The translations under genes and the position numbers were made by a program. Positions 17,040 through 28,538 of a stretch of 64,000 bases of DNA are shown here, one piece after another. A model generated the notes under the pieces. It did no database searches, was not told the origin of the DNA, and saw nothing but the letters and a program-made list of their open reading frames with translations. The stretch covers positions 310,001 through 374,000 of the forward strand of contig JARBJD010000017.1 in assembly GCA_033064195.1 (NCBI GenBank), read 5' to 3'. How positions within the stretch are numbered: position 1 is the first letter of the stretch; every line of letters begins with the position of its first letter. The stretch comes from Blattamonas nauphoetae. Lineage: Eukaryota; Preaxostyla; Oxymonadida.

Positions 17040-20000
17040 ATGTCGAAGCCTCGAGAAGAAGTACAAACATTCCCAACTCAAGACCAACCAAATTCACTCC
17101 TCAATTCTTTTGTCTCAAATCTCTGGATCATCCTTGTTATCCTTCAATTGACAGCATTCCATATCTCATTAGATAATTGGCGAATCCTCCTCCAAATTCT
17201 TCTTTCGTTTCTCGCAATACTCGGCATTCCTTCAATTGTATCGTATACCACTAATCCTTGGAGAGATCCAGATACGGCTGCTCTGTTTTACACTCTTCTC
17301 CAATTTGCCCTCACAATAAACACACTTATTGTTTACCTATCTGTTGGAGGACCAGAAATTCCAAATCCTATCACCGTGACCATCCTTTTTTTCATTCTCG
17401 ACTTTCTTCTCCTTCGGTCGCTGTTCCTCCGTCACCTGAGCTGTGCCGTGATACATATCCGAGAGGTATAGATATTTCTCTTTCCCCATGACACACCATA
17501 GTTTCTTTCTCTCAATAAGTTCCTACAGGACACGAAGCCGCGCCGTAGTGCTCTCAAAACCAGTGTGAGACTTCCACGAGATTTACTGAAGCATGTTTAT
17601 CGATTCACACTCTTTCACGACCCCTACTCAATGTATCCTCGTCACATAAGCACTCCATCAACATTTATCAAGCAAAAACTGCATGATCGAGAACTTTCGC
17701 CAATGGAACAAGTGATCATCGCATTTTACTCAGAACACACAATTCCGACTCTCGTCGTCAGCGTTGTGATCATTGCCGTTGTTCTTATTAAATTCATCAC
17801 AAGTCCTCCGCCCTGTGTTTGGGTTCCGGACCAATCGTATCACATTCTCATCGAACGAACCCAATGGTTTGTCACCCGAGCCACTAATCTCCTCTTTCAC
17901 ACCTCCAAACAGAATGGAAACACATCTAATTTCACAGGTTCTCCGCCTCTTTCCTCTCAACAAGAAATAAAAGGGAGAAACACTCATCTTCCCAGCGACA
18001 ACACCCACTCTTTCCGTCGTTCATTGTCTATCTTTTATATCAAACGAAAATCAATGAACCCACCAAAACAATCCCGAACTCACAAAAATATCGCTCTGCA
18101 TCCCACATTCTCCTCCCTCCCAACCAGGGATCAAACGTCCTTCGTTGTGTTGTATGCTTTGAATAGCCTCCTCAAACTCTGTGCTTCCTTTACACTCATT
18201 GTGCTTTTGGAAGTTCTCATTAACCTTTACTCGCTTACCTATGACGGCCGCACGAGCTCGACTCGCCGATCGGCCAGATCCCTCCTCCCCGACTTTGTCG
18301 CCGACTTGTCACCTCTGGATCGTCCACCCTCATCGCGACAGTCCTATTCTCCCATAATTCTGCACACTCTCATCTTCTTTGCTGTCTCCCTCGTCGGACT
18401 GTTCTCGTCGACGGTCGTCCTCCCCCTCATCCACTCCCTCCTCCAGTTTCTGCTCTCCTTCTCCTCCTCAGACCCAAAACAGGGCCCACAATTCACTGGG
18501 AAGATGCCTGTTTCGTTGTCCCTCTCTGTCCTCGCTCAGACACCCACATTCATCATCTCCGCCCTGTCGACCCTGCTCATCTTCATTCCAGTCAACAAAA
18601 TGACCGTTGTTTGTATCACAGCGTTGAAGGTGGGTGTGCAATCCGTTCTGAAGATCAACGAAGGCCTCAACAGACTCTCCAACAGGCCAGGTATCCCGCT
18701 CGTCACGTCGTTGTGCATGAAGGGGGTCTCGAGCCCGGTGTTGTTTGTGGCGAGTGCTTTCAAACATGTTGTCAACCTCTTCCAGCAATCACACCTCATC
18801 CTCGTCTTTCAAACTGTTAATCGTTTTGTGGTGAGCTCGCTGAGGTTTTTCCACCGAGCGTCATACCGTCTGATGCAATTCAACGCGTTCGTGTCTGTCT
18901 TTTGGGCCGGGCTCATCGTCCTTCAGGGCATCCTGATCATCAAACAGATCGCCAGCTGCGTCTCCAAACATCACATGAAGCGACACATCAGAAGCGACGG
19001 CCTGCCACGCTCGTCCGTCATGGCCTCCCTCCAACAACGAGCAGCGCACTTCCGTCATCCCGAGGCGGAGTACGACAGCTACATCGAACACTTCGACGAC
19101 GGAATGGTTGTGGAGTGGACAGACGACCGAGCATCGTCGAAGCCGAATCGGAAGGAACCGACCAAGAAACGGTCAGATCGCAGAAGTGAGAAGGCGAAGA
19201 AAGAAGAACGAACAGCTCCAAAGGCAAAGAAAACAGAGAAAAAGCCTCTGAAACCAAAACGGAAGGAAGAAAAACCGAAACACTCGGACAATCGGAAGGA
19301 AGGGAAGGGAGAGGGAAAGTCTGAACAGAAGTCGAAGAAACTAACGAAAGACGACACGGAGCAGCGAAAGAAATTGGAGGAAGAACGTCTTCGCTACGAA
19401 ACCCAGCAAATGCTCGAAAGGAAGAAAGTGAAGGAGAAGCAACGCATGCTCGAAATGCAGCGGAAGAAGGAGATGGAAGAGGCCAAAGAGAAGAAGGCCG
19501 CCGAGGAGCGGATGAAGGAGCTCGAAGTGGAACGCCGGAAGCGCGAAGAGGAGCGAAGAAGGGAGGAGCAGCAACGAAAAGCAAAAAACAAGCAGCGGGT
19601 CTGGCTTGACATGGAGGAAGAACGGAAAGCGAACCTCGAGCGCCAGCGCACCCAACCAGCCAAGCCACAACCGAAGGAGAGCCAACACACCACTCCCGTC
19701 AAACGCATTCCCTCTTCGAACGACTGGCATCAGCATCCGCGGCATAACCGGTCACAGCTCCCAATCAACACCTTCGTCCCCAAAGCACGCTCCAAGCAGA
19801 TGCACACTCCTCCCGCCTTGCCAGAAGAGAAGCCCCTCCCACGCCCCATCCAGACAGACTACTCACTCAACTCGCCTCCCCAGGATCAGAGGTCCGAAGA
19901 GCCGTTTGAGCAGCCCACAGTTCTGACAACTCCGTCGTCGGCCACCAACACGACAGTCACGTCGATCACTCCCCTGTCGCCCCCGTCGCAGTCTGTGCAG

Positions 20001-20570
20001 TCCTTCCCCAGCGACTCATTTGCGTATCACTCCAACTCTCCTCCTCTTCCACTGAACTCCTTCGGACATCACATCCTGAACGACGACCGCTGGGCCAACT
20101 CTTTCGAGTCGTATCCTCCGCTGGACATGCCGATGTCGTTCGTCTCCAGCCTCCCGCCCCTCCCCGGAAGCTTCCCCAACACGCAGTTCGACATTTTCGA
20201 AAGCCAACCGTCGTCAGATTCTCCTCGACGGAAGCCTGCCCCATCGTCGCCTGTCTTCACTCGTTCTACGCTGAACCTCTCACCAGCGCAGTCTTATCTT
20301 CCGAATCGGGGAGAACTCAACTCTTCCAACCTTTTCGGTTTCCCAACGTCGCTTCTGCCGTCCACACAGCACTCTGATTCATCTGCAATGAACTTCTCCT
20401 GGCCGCAGAACGACTTCTCCATACACGATCCTTTCTACAGTGCCGATCCCTCTTTCTCTTCCGTTGATCCATGTGGAAAAGCAGACAGCGAGCCCTACTC
20501 GTCCACCATGGACTCGTTCTCCTCCATTTTCGGAGGATTCCCTCGAACGGACGATACCCAAAAGCGATAA
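17040..20570 (+). CDS. Multi-pass membrane protein with Lys/Glu-rich coiled coil and disordered tail, 1155 aa
   Basis: Two exons (17040-17465 and 17529-20570) join in frame over a 63-nt intron starting GTATAG and ending CTACAG. The N-terminal half holds about nine hydrophobic segments (four in exon 1, then for example PTLVVSVVIIAVVLI and VFWAGLIVLQGILI). Residues about 680-870 are a highly charged Lys/Glu/Arg coiled coil. The remaining 280 residues are Pro/Ser-rich and disordered. The layout recalls nuclear-envelope or cortical anchor proteins (a six-TM NDC1 nucleoporin was considered), but no diagnostic motif was found. Function unknown. Confidence 0.7.
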
Positions 20571-20698
20571 AAACGAGAGATCTTCTCGTTATTCACGTGA
20601 AGGGGATCGCCTGTCGAGATCTTTGCTCTATCATCCACTCTGTTTTGTTTAAAATGAGCCAAAATGAAGACGTGTGAAATGGGTTGAGAACAATGAGG

Positions 20699-22251
20699 TT
20701 ACTTCTTTCCCTTCTTCCCCTTTTTCCCTTTCTTCTTCTTTTTTGTTGTTGGCCGTGGCTCTTCTTTGGGAGGTTCTGGCTCAGGAGGTGGCTTCGGCTT
20801 GGCAGTTGGAAGGCAAGGGAAGTAATCAAGCATAAGCTCCACAAACACGTTGAACTCGCGCGGACAAGAAGCGACGAGGATGAGATGCGACAGCTGATGA
20901 AACGTGACAAGAGAAAGCGAAAACCTTCTGCCAGTTGGTGTCCATCCACCTCCGAATGGTGCGCATCATGACGTGTGTGGACGGGATGAGCGGGTACGAC
21001 GTTTTGTTGGAAGGGCGAGGATAGCCTTCGATGCAGAAAGCGGGGAGACACTGCAACAGTAAGAACGAAGAGGGCATACCACCGACTTCATGTCGTTATC
21101 AACCGCCATGGTGAGTGCCGAGTCGACGGCAGACCGGAGAAGAGTGGGCTGTTCGGAGAGCGGGATGGCGACATGGATGACGTTCTTCGCTTTGAGCCCG
21201 TAACCAGCGGTTGCTCGGCACTCCCCGCACGAAATGACGAGCTGCTTGAACTTCTTCTTCAGGTTCGGTCCCCCTCGAGCGAGAATTGCCTGCGACGGAA
21301 GTGAATCTGTGTGGAGGTGCTCGTCGGTGATGTTGATAATACCGTCGCATTCGATGGCTGTGATGTCTCCCTGAACGACAAACACTCGCTGGTTAATATC
21401 CTCCTCAATGTCGATCTCAGGACGATAATATCCAAGGTTAGCGAATCGTGCAATCTATAAAGGGAGATCAACGAGAAAGACGAGATACTGAAGTTTTCTC
21501 CTCCAATTTCTGCCTATGTTCATATGTCCATGTTGACACGTAATCTGTCCAACAGAGGAAACTGTCACAAGACACAACTTTTGATGGCATCGACAGATCT
21601 TGGAGATAGGACACCATAAGCTGCGACGAAGTTGCTCCTTTGAATTGTGGCGTATTGATTGCAAGTGAACGTTGTAAACGTGGCTCGATACTCAGACCAT
21701 ACGGTGTCTTGGACAGTTCCAACGAAACTTTGGACCCTTCTCCGTCTGCTGTCACTTGAGGCGGAGTGTCTCCCACTCCAAGTGTTGCCGCCAATCTTCG
21801 CACAGGAACCATTTTCTCTCCGCTTTCATCCATCTGTTGCTCGTTAGGACACAGACTAGTCACAAATAGCATATTTGCATAATCTTTTTCGACGGCAGTC
21901 ATGAGATCTGATGACGCAAGTCCAGGTTGGAGTGGGATCGTTGTTCCGTACTGAGGAATCGGGTCTGATGGCGGGAAAATTGGAATTCGAGGAGTTTGAA
22001 TTCCTTTCCCGGGGAAATCAGCCATTGTCCGTGCTTTGAGAGTGGGTGAATGAAGATCTAAACCAGATTGATGAAAAATAGGATAAGAGAGTGATGATGG
22101 AAAAAAGAAACAAACCAACGATCGGATCATCATCTGGCATGGGTGATTGCGCTCCCTCCGTTCCATCACCAAGGGAAGCGGCATCTGAGGGGCTTTTTGA
22201 CACATCCGGATATGTCGGTGGTGGTGAAGACTCTGGACCCGAGTCTGACAT
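20699..22251 (-). CDS. Macro-domain protein, 466 aa, five exons
   Basis: Exons 22251-22116, 22057-21489, 21454-21080, 21050-20925 and 20893-20699 keep the frame; introns are 58, 34, 29 and 31 nt. Residues about 1-235 are Pro/Ser-rich then helical. Residues about 255-425 form a macro domain: VVQGDITAIECDGIIN at the start (ADP-ribose-binding GDI and N-type loop), CGECRATAGYGL in the phosphate-loop region, HVAIPL, and a final LMLDYFP helix. It ends in a Lys-rich tail. Known: macro domains bind or hydrolyse ADP-ribose; the GDAP2-like arrangement is the closest I recall. The last two exons only make a sensible domain end when both tiny introns are removed. Confidence 0.8.
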
Positions 22252-22481
22252 TAAAACTCAGTCTATTCGAGAGTGTCGATCCAAAAACGACAAATATAGC
22301 TCAGAGAACGAGTGTGAGTTTCAACTTTGAACCATAACGTGAATCTTGGTGAGTACGAGGAGACGAAATGTCAGATGATTTGAGATTATTTGAACATATT
22401 TCATTGTTTCCATGAAATGAAGGTCGATGAGACCATACGTAGTGATTCAGATCTGATCAACCCGCACGCAAAGATCAAAAC

Positions 22482-23226
22482 ATGATGGAATCCGACTTAG
22501 TGCCATTTGCTCATACACCGATCCCACACCTCAAACAATTTACCCTTGTTAATCAAACTCCTCAGATTAAAGCTTTGATGACAATCCTAAGAAACAAGGA
22601 CACTCCACGTCGAGATTTCGTCTTTTACTCTGATCGTCTGTTCAGAATTCTAATGGAAGAAGGCCTCGCCCATCTACCATTTTCTGAGGAAATTGTTGAG
22701 ACACCTACAGGAGCAAAATATACTGTATGACGCAATCTGCTTCACATCATGGCGTTATTCCCTAAAATTTCAATAGGGTCTCAAATTCGAAAGCAAAATC
22801 TGTGGTGTTTCCATCATTCGAGCAGGTGAAAGCATGGAGAATGCACTCCGACAAATTTGCCCCCATTGTCGTATCGGAAAGATCCTGATCCAAAGGAGCG
22901 AAGATGGATTGGCTATCCCGAAGCTCTTTTATACCAAAGTTCCAAAAGACATTTCAACGCGCCAGGTATTGCTGTTGGATCCAATGCTTGCTACTGGTGG
23001 CTCAGCCATTGTCGCAATCGAGGAACTCATCAAACTCGGCGTCCCTGAAAACCGCATCCTATTTCTCAATCTCCTCGCGACCCCAGAGGGTGTTGATACA
23101 GTTCTGTCCAGATTTCCATCGATGAGAGTTTGCTCAATCTGCCTGGATGAAAGACTGAACGAACAGAAATATATCATTCCTGGACTTGGTGACTTTGGTG
23201 ACCGTTATTTTGGAACAGATTATTGA
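22482..23226 (+). CDS. Uracil phosphoribosyltransferase, 230 aa
   Basis: Converts uracil plus PRPP to UMP in pyrimidine salvage, in the cytosol. Exons 22482-22724 and 22777-23226 flank a 52-nt intron (GTATGA to TTCAATAG). The PRPP loop is intact at about residues 146-158 (LLLDPMLATGGSA). The uracil-recognition C-terminus PGLGDFGDRYFGTD is complete. An earlier VSIIRAGE motif is also typical. Length fits the family. It has its start 230 bp from the divergent macro-domain gene. The Leu-Asp-Pro-Met-Leu-Ala-Thr-Gly signature separates it from other PRTases. Confidence 0.95.
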
Positions 23227-23362
23227 AAGATATTGCCACTTGTATGAAACCATTATTGAAACACTTCACAGCCAGCCATTATTATTCATCTTTTGAGGCG
23301 GACACTCAACTTTCCGTTTTTCAGAAGCGCATGAATATCCTTCTTCATCATTGTGAAATGTA

Positions 23363-25993
23363 TCATTTATGCGTGAGGCTCGTCATTCGCTCAGCCTTTT
23401 GAGAGACGAATGATTCTCTCACACTTCGTTTGTTACCAAGTTGAATGAGTGCGTTTTTCTCAACAATCGGTGCTCTGTCAGGGAAATTGTTCACGGCAAA
23501 GAAATAAAACTCCAACCAGAGAGCAATGTTAGTAGTAAAGCGTCTGGTTGCAGTCTGGAAGTTGGCATACACATGATTCAAGAGTTTTGTCAAGTCGATG
23601 TTCGGTATTCCAGTTTTTGCGAAATCAATAAGAATCTGATCGTGCTGCGCACAAGCTAATTCAAGTTTAGTTGTGGTTGATGTGAATGAGTGGATCTTCT
23701 TCACGAGGGATAGAGATTCTGGAAGGATCTTTGCCAAAGCGTCTTCATCAACAGACATCAAGCGCTGTGTGTCCCATTCCACCACAAGGGTGAGGAGGGA
23801 CGGGAGAGAAGGCGAGAGCGAGAAGATCTTGACGATCTCCAGAAGGTGGTCGAGTGACGAGACAGCCTCGGAAACCACGCAGACCTTCACCATCTCCAAA
23901 ACAGACGGCGGAGAGTACGAAAGAATCGAGCTTGCCAACAAAAGATGATGAACTCGGTTCTCCTCCTTCTGTGATGTGGAACAACGTGCTTGTGAGGCTT
24001 GTTCAGGACCAAGGGCCGAGAGAAGAGGGAGGTCAGGGACCGATTGGAGGGTGTGTGGATAAGCGAGAGATTGGATGGTGCAGAGTTTGAAGATCGTGAA
24101 CGGGAGAAGCGTGTCATCTCGTTTTGGGTGGGTTGAAAAGTAAGAAAAAGCAAGAGACGAGATCAGATACGACAAACGCTTCGAGAAGAGCTGTGAGACT
24201 GGTGGTGAGATGAGTTCAGACGGAGACTGAGATTGAGTGGAGGGTTCAACGTTGAGAAGGGTGCTCAGAAGGCGATCAGACGGAGAAGAGTCATCGGAAG
24301 TGAATGTCCGAGAGGAGAGGATCAGACATCTCTGCCAATCAAGCAGCAGCGTGACGAACGAAGTGGAGAGGGGGTGAGCAAGCGGAAACAGGAAGAGCGA
24401 GCTGTGTTGCCAGTTGGAGAGTTCAGTCTTCCACGGTTGACCAAGCACGGCAGTCGTAAATCCTTCCACCAATCCGTCAAAGAGCGAAAGAAGTGTTTCG
24501 TCCTCCAGTGTCGTCTCAGTTTCGGCTTTGTACACCCACACCAGCTGAACCTCATCTTCCACGTCACTCCGCTTCATCTTCCCCTGCGCTGAGTTCTCTT
24601 CCGGCATCTGCTGTCTCCAAAGCGTCATCCGATCTTCCAAAGTGTGTCCGAGCGTCTGCGCAAAGACACTCGCGAGGGAGTGGTTGTAACTCCGACCGTG
24701 GATGGCGCTGTCGGGAGAGGAGAACATCTCTGCAAAGTCTGAGACAAGCCTTTGGAGAGACTCGTCGCTTTCACTATTGTCAGACTCGAGTGGGAACTGC
24801 CACACATTCTGACTGATCATCAGAACCAGAAACGCAGCGCATTGTTCGAAGGCGTCGACGAAAACGGGTTGGGGCGAGTTCTTCACTTCCAAAATGAACG
24901 ACATCAGAAGCGAAAACAGATCGTTGCACATTGATCTCGCGAGGGCTGAGAAAGATTCCAATGAAATCGAAGCAATCTTCGAGACAATGAGGGAAGTGTC
25001 GGTTGCTGGATCGATTGCCATATTAAACGATTCCTCGATTGACTCCCGAGTCGTAAGGAGAGTTTGAATCATATTCATCGACAGGATCAATAATTCAGCG
25101 CGCCTTTGATCAAGAGGAGTGGGGAGTTTCATTGGATTTTCTTCTTTCGCTGCTTCTGTGAGTTCCCTGATAGCATTCTTCCTTACGACAAGAGCCACGA
25201 GAGGAGACTCATAATACTCATCGCCAGTCGCAGTAGTTGGATTTGCTTTGATAAATGCAGCACATTCATCGTCATCAAGCTTCACCCTTTCGAGAAGAAT
25301 TTTCTCGTAATGGTCGAGTTCAATCGCAAAAAAAGTTTCAAAAAGAATTCTATTGGCAACATTGATGCGTAGCCCATTTTGTAGGAGCGTTCGAGCGAGA
25401 AATACGTTATTTTTCTTCTCCATCGAAAAGAGCGCTGCCAAACGGAACAAGGCAATGGATTGAGGGTTCTTACTAAGAGCAGTTCCAAAAAGGCGCTGTA
25501 GGACAGTCTCAGCTCCCTCTTCCAAGCAGAATTGAGCATATTTCACCCACAGAGCGATGTCATAAGGTGATTTACGAATTGCTCTTTCTTGAATCGAGTG
25601 TATCCGAGAGACAATACTGTACTCAGCTTTCAGGGAAAGGACACCTAACAATAAAGTGGTAATTGAAGACAGATCGTGACACCTCTGCTGACTTTTCTTG
25701 AACGAACTAGTTGAAGGAGTTTGCGCTCATAATCAACAAAATGTTGAAATTCTTCTACTTTTGGTGCATGTTTGCCAATGTTGAGATAATACCTGTCACG
25801 ATTATCCAACAAGACTTTGATTTCATCCTATAAATGCGAACACATCATGGATTGAAAAAAGGATTGTGAGATAGGATGGAGAGAAAAAGCATTGAAGAAT
25901 TATGACGAGTACCTGTGATAAAATTCCTTTTTTCTTTAATTCAGCGATCTCTTCTGCAGATTCTTCACGGAATGACCGAGTTCTATTCGTCAT
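23363..25993 (-). CDS. UTP6: UTP6-type U3 snoRNP (SSU processome) protein, 835 aa
   Basis: Nucleolar scaffold needed for early 18S rRNA processing. Exons 25993-25913, 25827-25683 and 25644-23363 join in frame; introns are 85 and 38 nt. The N-terminus has the family pattern: a short helix, YERKLLQLVRSRKVSRGV, then SRIHSIQERAIRK and ALWVKYAQFC, followed by half-a-TPR (HAT) repeats to about residue 170. A HAT-like unit returns near the C-terminus (ALWLEFYFFAVNNFPD). The middle is longer and less conserved than in yeast or animal proteins (about 440-600 residues), so this is an expanded version. Confidence 0.8.
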
Positions 25994-26026
25994 AAATCAA
26001 GAAAAAAATGATGGTCTGTGATTTGT

Positions 26027-28482
26027 CTACTTCGTCAAAACACGTTTCAAATCATCAAGAGTTGCTTTCCTTTCCTCATCATCTTCGAATACTATCGAGA
26101 TGATCTGCTCGAGCTGCTGATAACTCAAGAAATTTACAGTTTTCTTCATCACAGCTTCGATGATGTCTCCCAACTCCATATCAATGATCGAAAGGATATC
26201 ACCGATTCGTCCAACAGATGGGCAATCCTGAAACCATCGAGAAGACAAAAAAATACTTGGAAAGTTAGACCGCTGGTGGTGACGAGTGACGAGGCACTTG
26301 TTTTGAGTTGCTCGAAGCTTTGAATGATTTTCTTGTTCAGTGCTGACAAAGAGAGAATCCAGTCCACGCAAATTGAGCATGGCTTCTCAACAGTTTGGGG
26401 CACAAACGTGAGAAAGTCTGTGGGAGTGAGGAGTGTCTGGAAAGATGAGGAGCAAAGAAGACAGACTTTCAGAGATACGACGAACGGGCCCAATGCTTGA
26501 AGTTCAGTTGCAATCTTCACAACATGATCTGGACACTAAAATGAAAAATAGTCAGACCACGTGAAGCTTTTGGTGTCTGCATGGCGTCGGTGGCCGTGTT
26601 GAGCTGTTTCGTGTATGACGAGAATCCTTCTGCGAGAAATGTTGCCGCCTCTCGCTGATATCTCGACACGACTGCGTCCAGAGAGGTCTCGGAGATGGAC
26701 GGGATGCTGAGAGAAACGAAGAGAGATGAACGAGAGAGATGCACACAGAGAAACAGCTACGAATGTCAGCGTTTGGAGATTGTTAGCAAGGAAGATTCGA
26801 ATGAACGACTGCCCATCGAGCACAGGGCGAGCATCCTGGTAGAGCTTGACGAATGTGGACATGCTCGTCTCCAAAGTGTGCAGGATTGTCTTGCTGTGGC
26901 CAGGAACGACCTTCGCAAGATGAGCAAGCGAGCCAACTGCCACTGCAAACTGAATGCAAGTGTCCGTAACCAAACATGGCTGAGGGCGAAGAGTGGCGAG
27001 TGTCGGAGAAGCAGTCGTCAGCTGAGAAGTCTGCTTCACAAACGAAGAGTTGGTCAGAGTGTATTGTGATTGTTGGTTGATGGTGGTCTGAGCAAGTTGT
27101 GTCGCCATCTTCCCGCACTCTTCGCCGAGAAGGCGGAACTTGGACATGATGAGTGAGTTCAGCTGGTTGGCAAGAGAATAATCGCTGTTCCACAATTCTG
27201 AAAAGAGCTGACAGAACATGAATCAAACTGTTTTGGACGAGAACACTCTCGAGCTTCGAGAAGGAGTCGAGTTGTGGGGACAGCTCGATTTGCTTGGTGA
27301 GTGTGACGAGGTTTGTTGCCCCGGTGAGGGAATGAAGGTGTGACTGGACGAGGGTGTGGATGTTGACAAAGAGGGTGTTGGAGATTGTGTCGACGATTTG
27401 AGCTCGGAGCTTCTCCTGCTCTGCTTTGGGACATTCGAAGGATGTTGTCTGGAGGTCCGAGAAAACACTGCAGAAGGAAAGGAGGAGTGGCTGAACGATC
27501 AATTCGAGGGTGCTGGCGAGGTTGTTCGAAGTCGACTTGTCATCTGATGACTTTGTTGAAAGTTCAAACGTGCCTCCGGAGGGATAGAGCTCGATGTGGT
27601 TCTCTTCCTTCTTTCCTCCCTTCTTCTTCTTGTGTGTGGTGGCACTTGGAGGGAGGGTGATGCTGACAGGCTTGCCTTTCAGGGCAAAGACTAAGCAAGG
27701 CGAGATAACTTCTTCAAAGAAACTACGAACAATGAGAAAAATGACGTTAACCTTGTTGTGAGTTGCTTGAGGGGTGTCTGAAGTTGGGGAAGGAAGAAGC
27801 GAACCGATTGAGGTGTGGTTTTGATGGTGATGGATAATGCTCCATCGGGCGATGCATTCAACGAACCTTTCATTAATAACGACTCATTTAATAGCTTCTC
27901 TACATGCTTGAGAACATTTTTCTTCTGTTTTTCTTCCTCTTCAACGAGTCCCTGATAAGTTAGGACATCTTTTGATTCTGGATGATTCTTTCGGAGAACA
28001 TCCATTGCGATCATCATTTGTTTCATTGAAAGTGCAGCTTCTTCAATATTACCTGTTGAGAGATTCTGGAGTGTTTGTTGTAAATTCGATGAGGCTGTAT
28101 AGAGCTCAGTCAAGATGGATTGAGCAGTTTTAAATGTCCGCAATTGTCCACCAAATGATCCGTCTTGTGACTGAGTTGAGCCAAGTCGTTTAGACAATGA
28201 TGGCTGAATAACATGAGATTTAGTTCAGTATATCAGAAATACACAAAGCACCAGACGATTGTCTCCTGTTCGAGCTTTTGCAGTCTTGTCTGAACTGAGC
28301 GTGCACGTCCATCCAGTGACGAGAGCTGTTCTAGTTGTTTCGTGAGGTTAGTTCCGAAAGAGGACCCTTTTGCTTCGATTTCAGCCTGTGATTTTGTATG
28401 AGAAGGAAAAAAATGATTGACAGAAGGAAGGAACCTGTAATCGCTCAATTTCCAGAGTAAGCTGAGAGAGACGAGATTCCAT
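26027..28482 (-). CDS. ZW10/CATCHR-like tethering-complex candidate, multi-exon
   Basis: Exons 28482-28435, 28385-28257, 28203-27752, 27722-27239 and one starting at 27207 join in frame over introns of 49, 53, 29 and 31 nt. The N-terminus is an elongated coiled coil (MESRLSQLTLEIERLQ, then heptads), followed by helical bundles. The final exon ends RIGDILSIIDMELGDIIEAV and LSYQQLEQIISIVFEDDEERK, recalling the C-terminal helices of ZW10. Known: ZW10 acts in ER-Golgi tethering and at kinetochores. Alternatives are other CATCHR proteins such as COG subunits. Splice sites between about 26140 and 26850 are ambiguous, so the C-terminal half is not fully resolved. Confidence 0.5.
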
Positions 28483-28538
28483 GGTGCGATATCTGTCCTG
28501 TAGCTGGATAGAAAGGGATCGAGGGTCCGTAACAAAAA

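Noticed and set aside
19018-19668. 216-codon minus-strand frame
   Set aside because: Mirror of the Lys/Glu-rich coiled coil on the plus strand; Ser/Phe/Leu-rich composition is the expected antisense artefact.
17040-20570. NDC1 nucleoporin assignment
   Set aside because: Number of membrane segments is higher than six and no NDC1 motif was recognised; left as uncharacterised.
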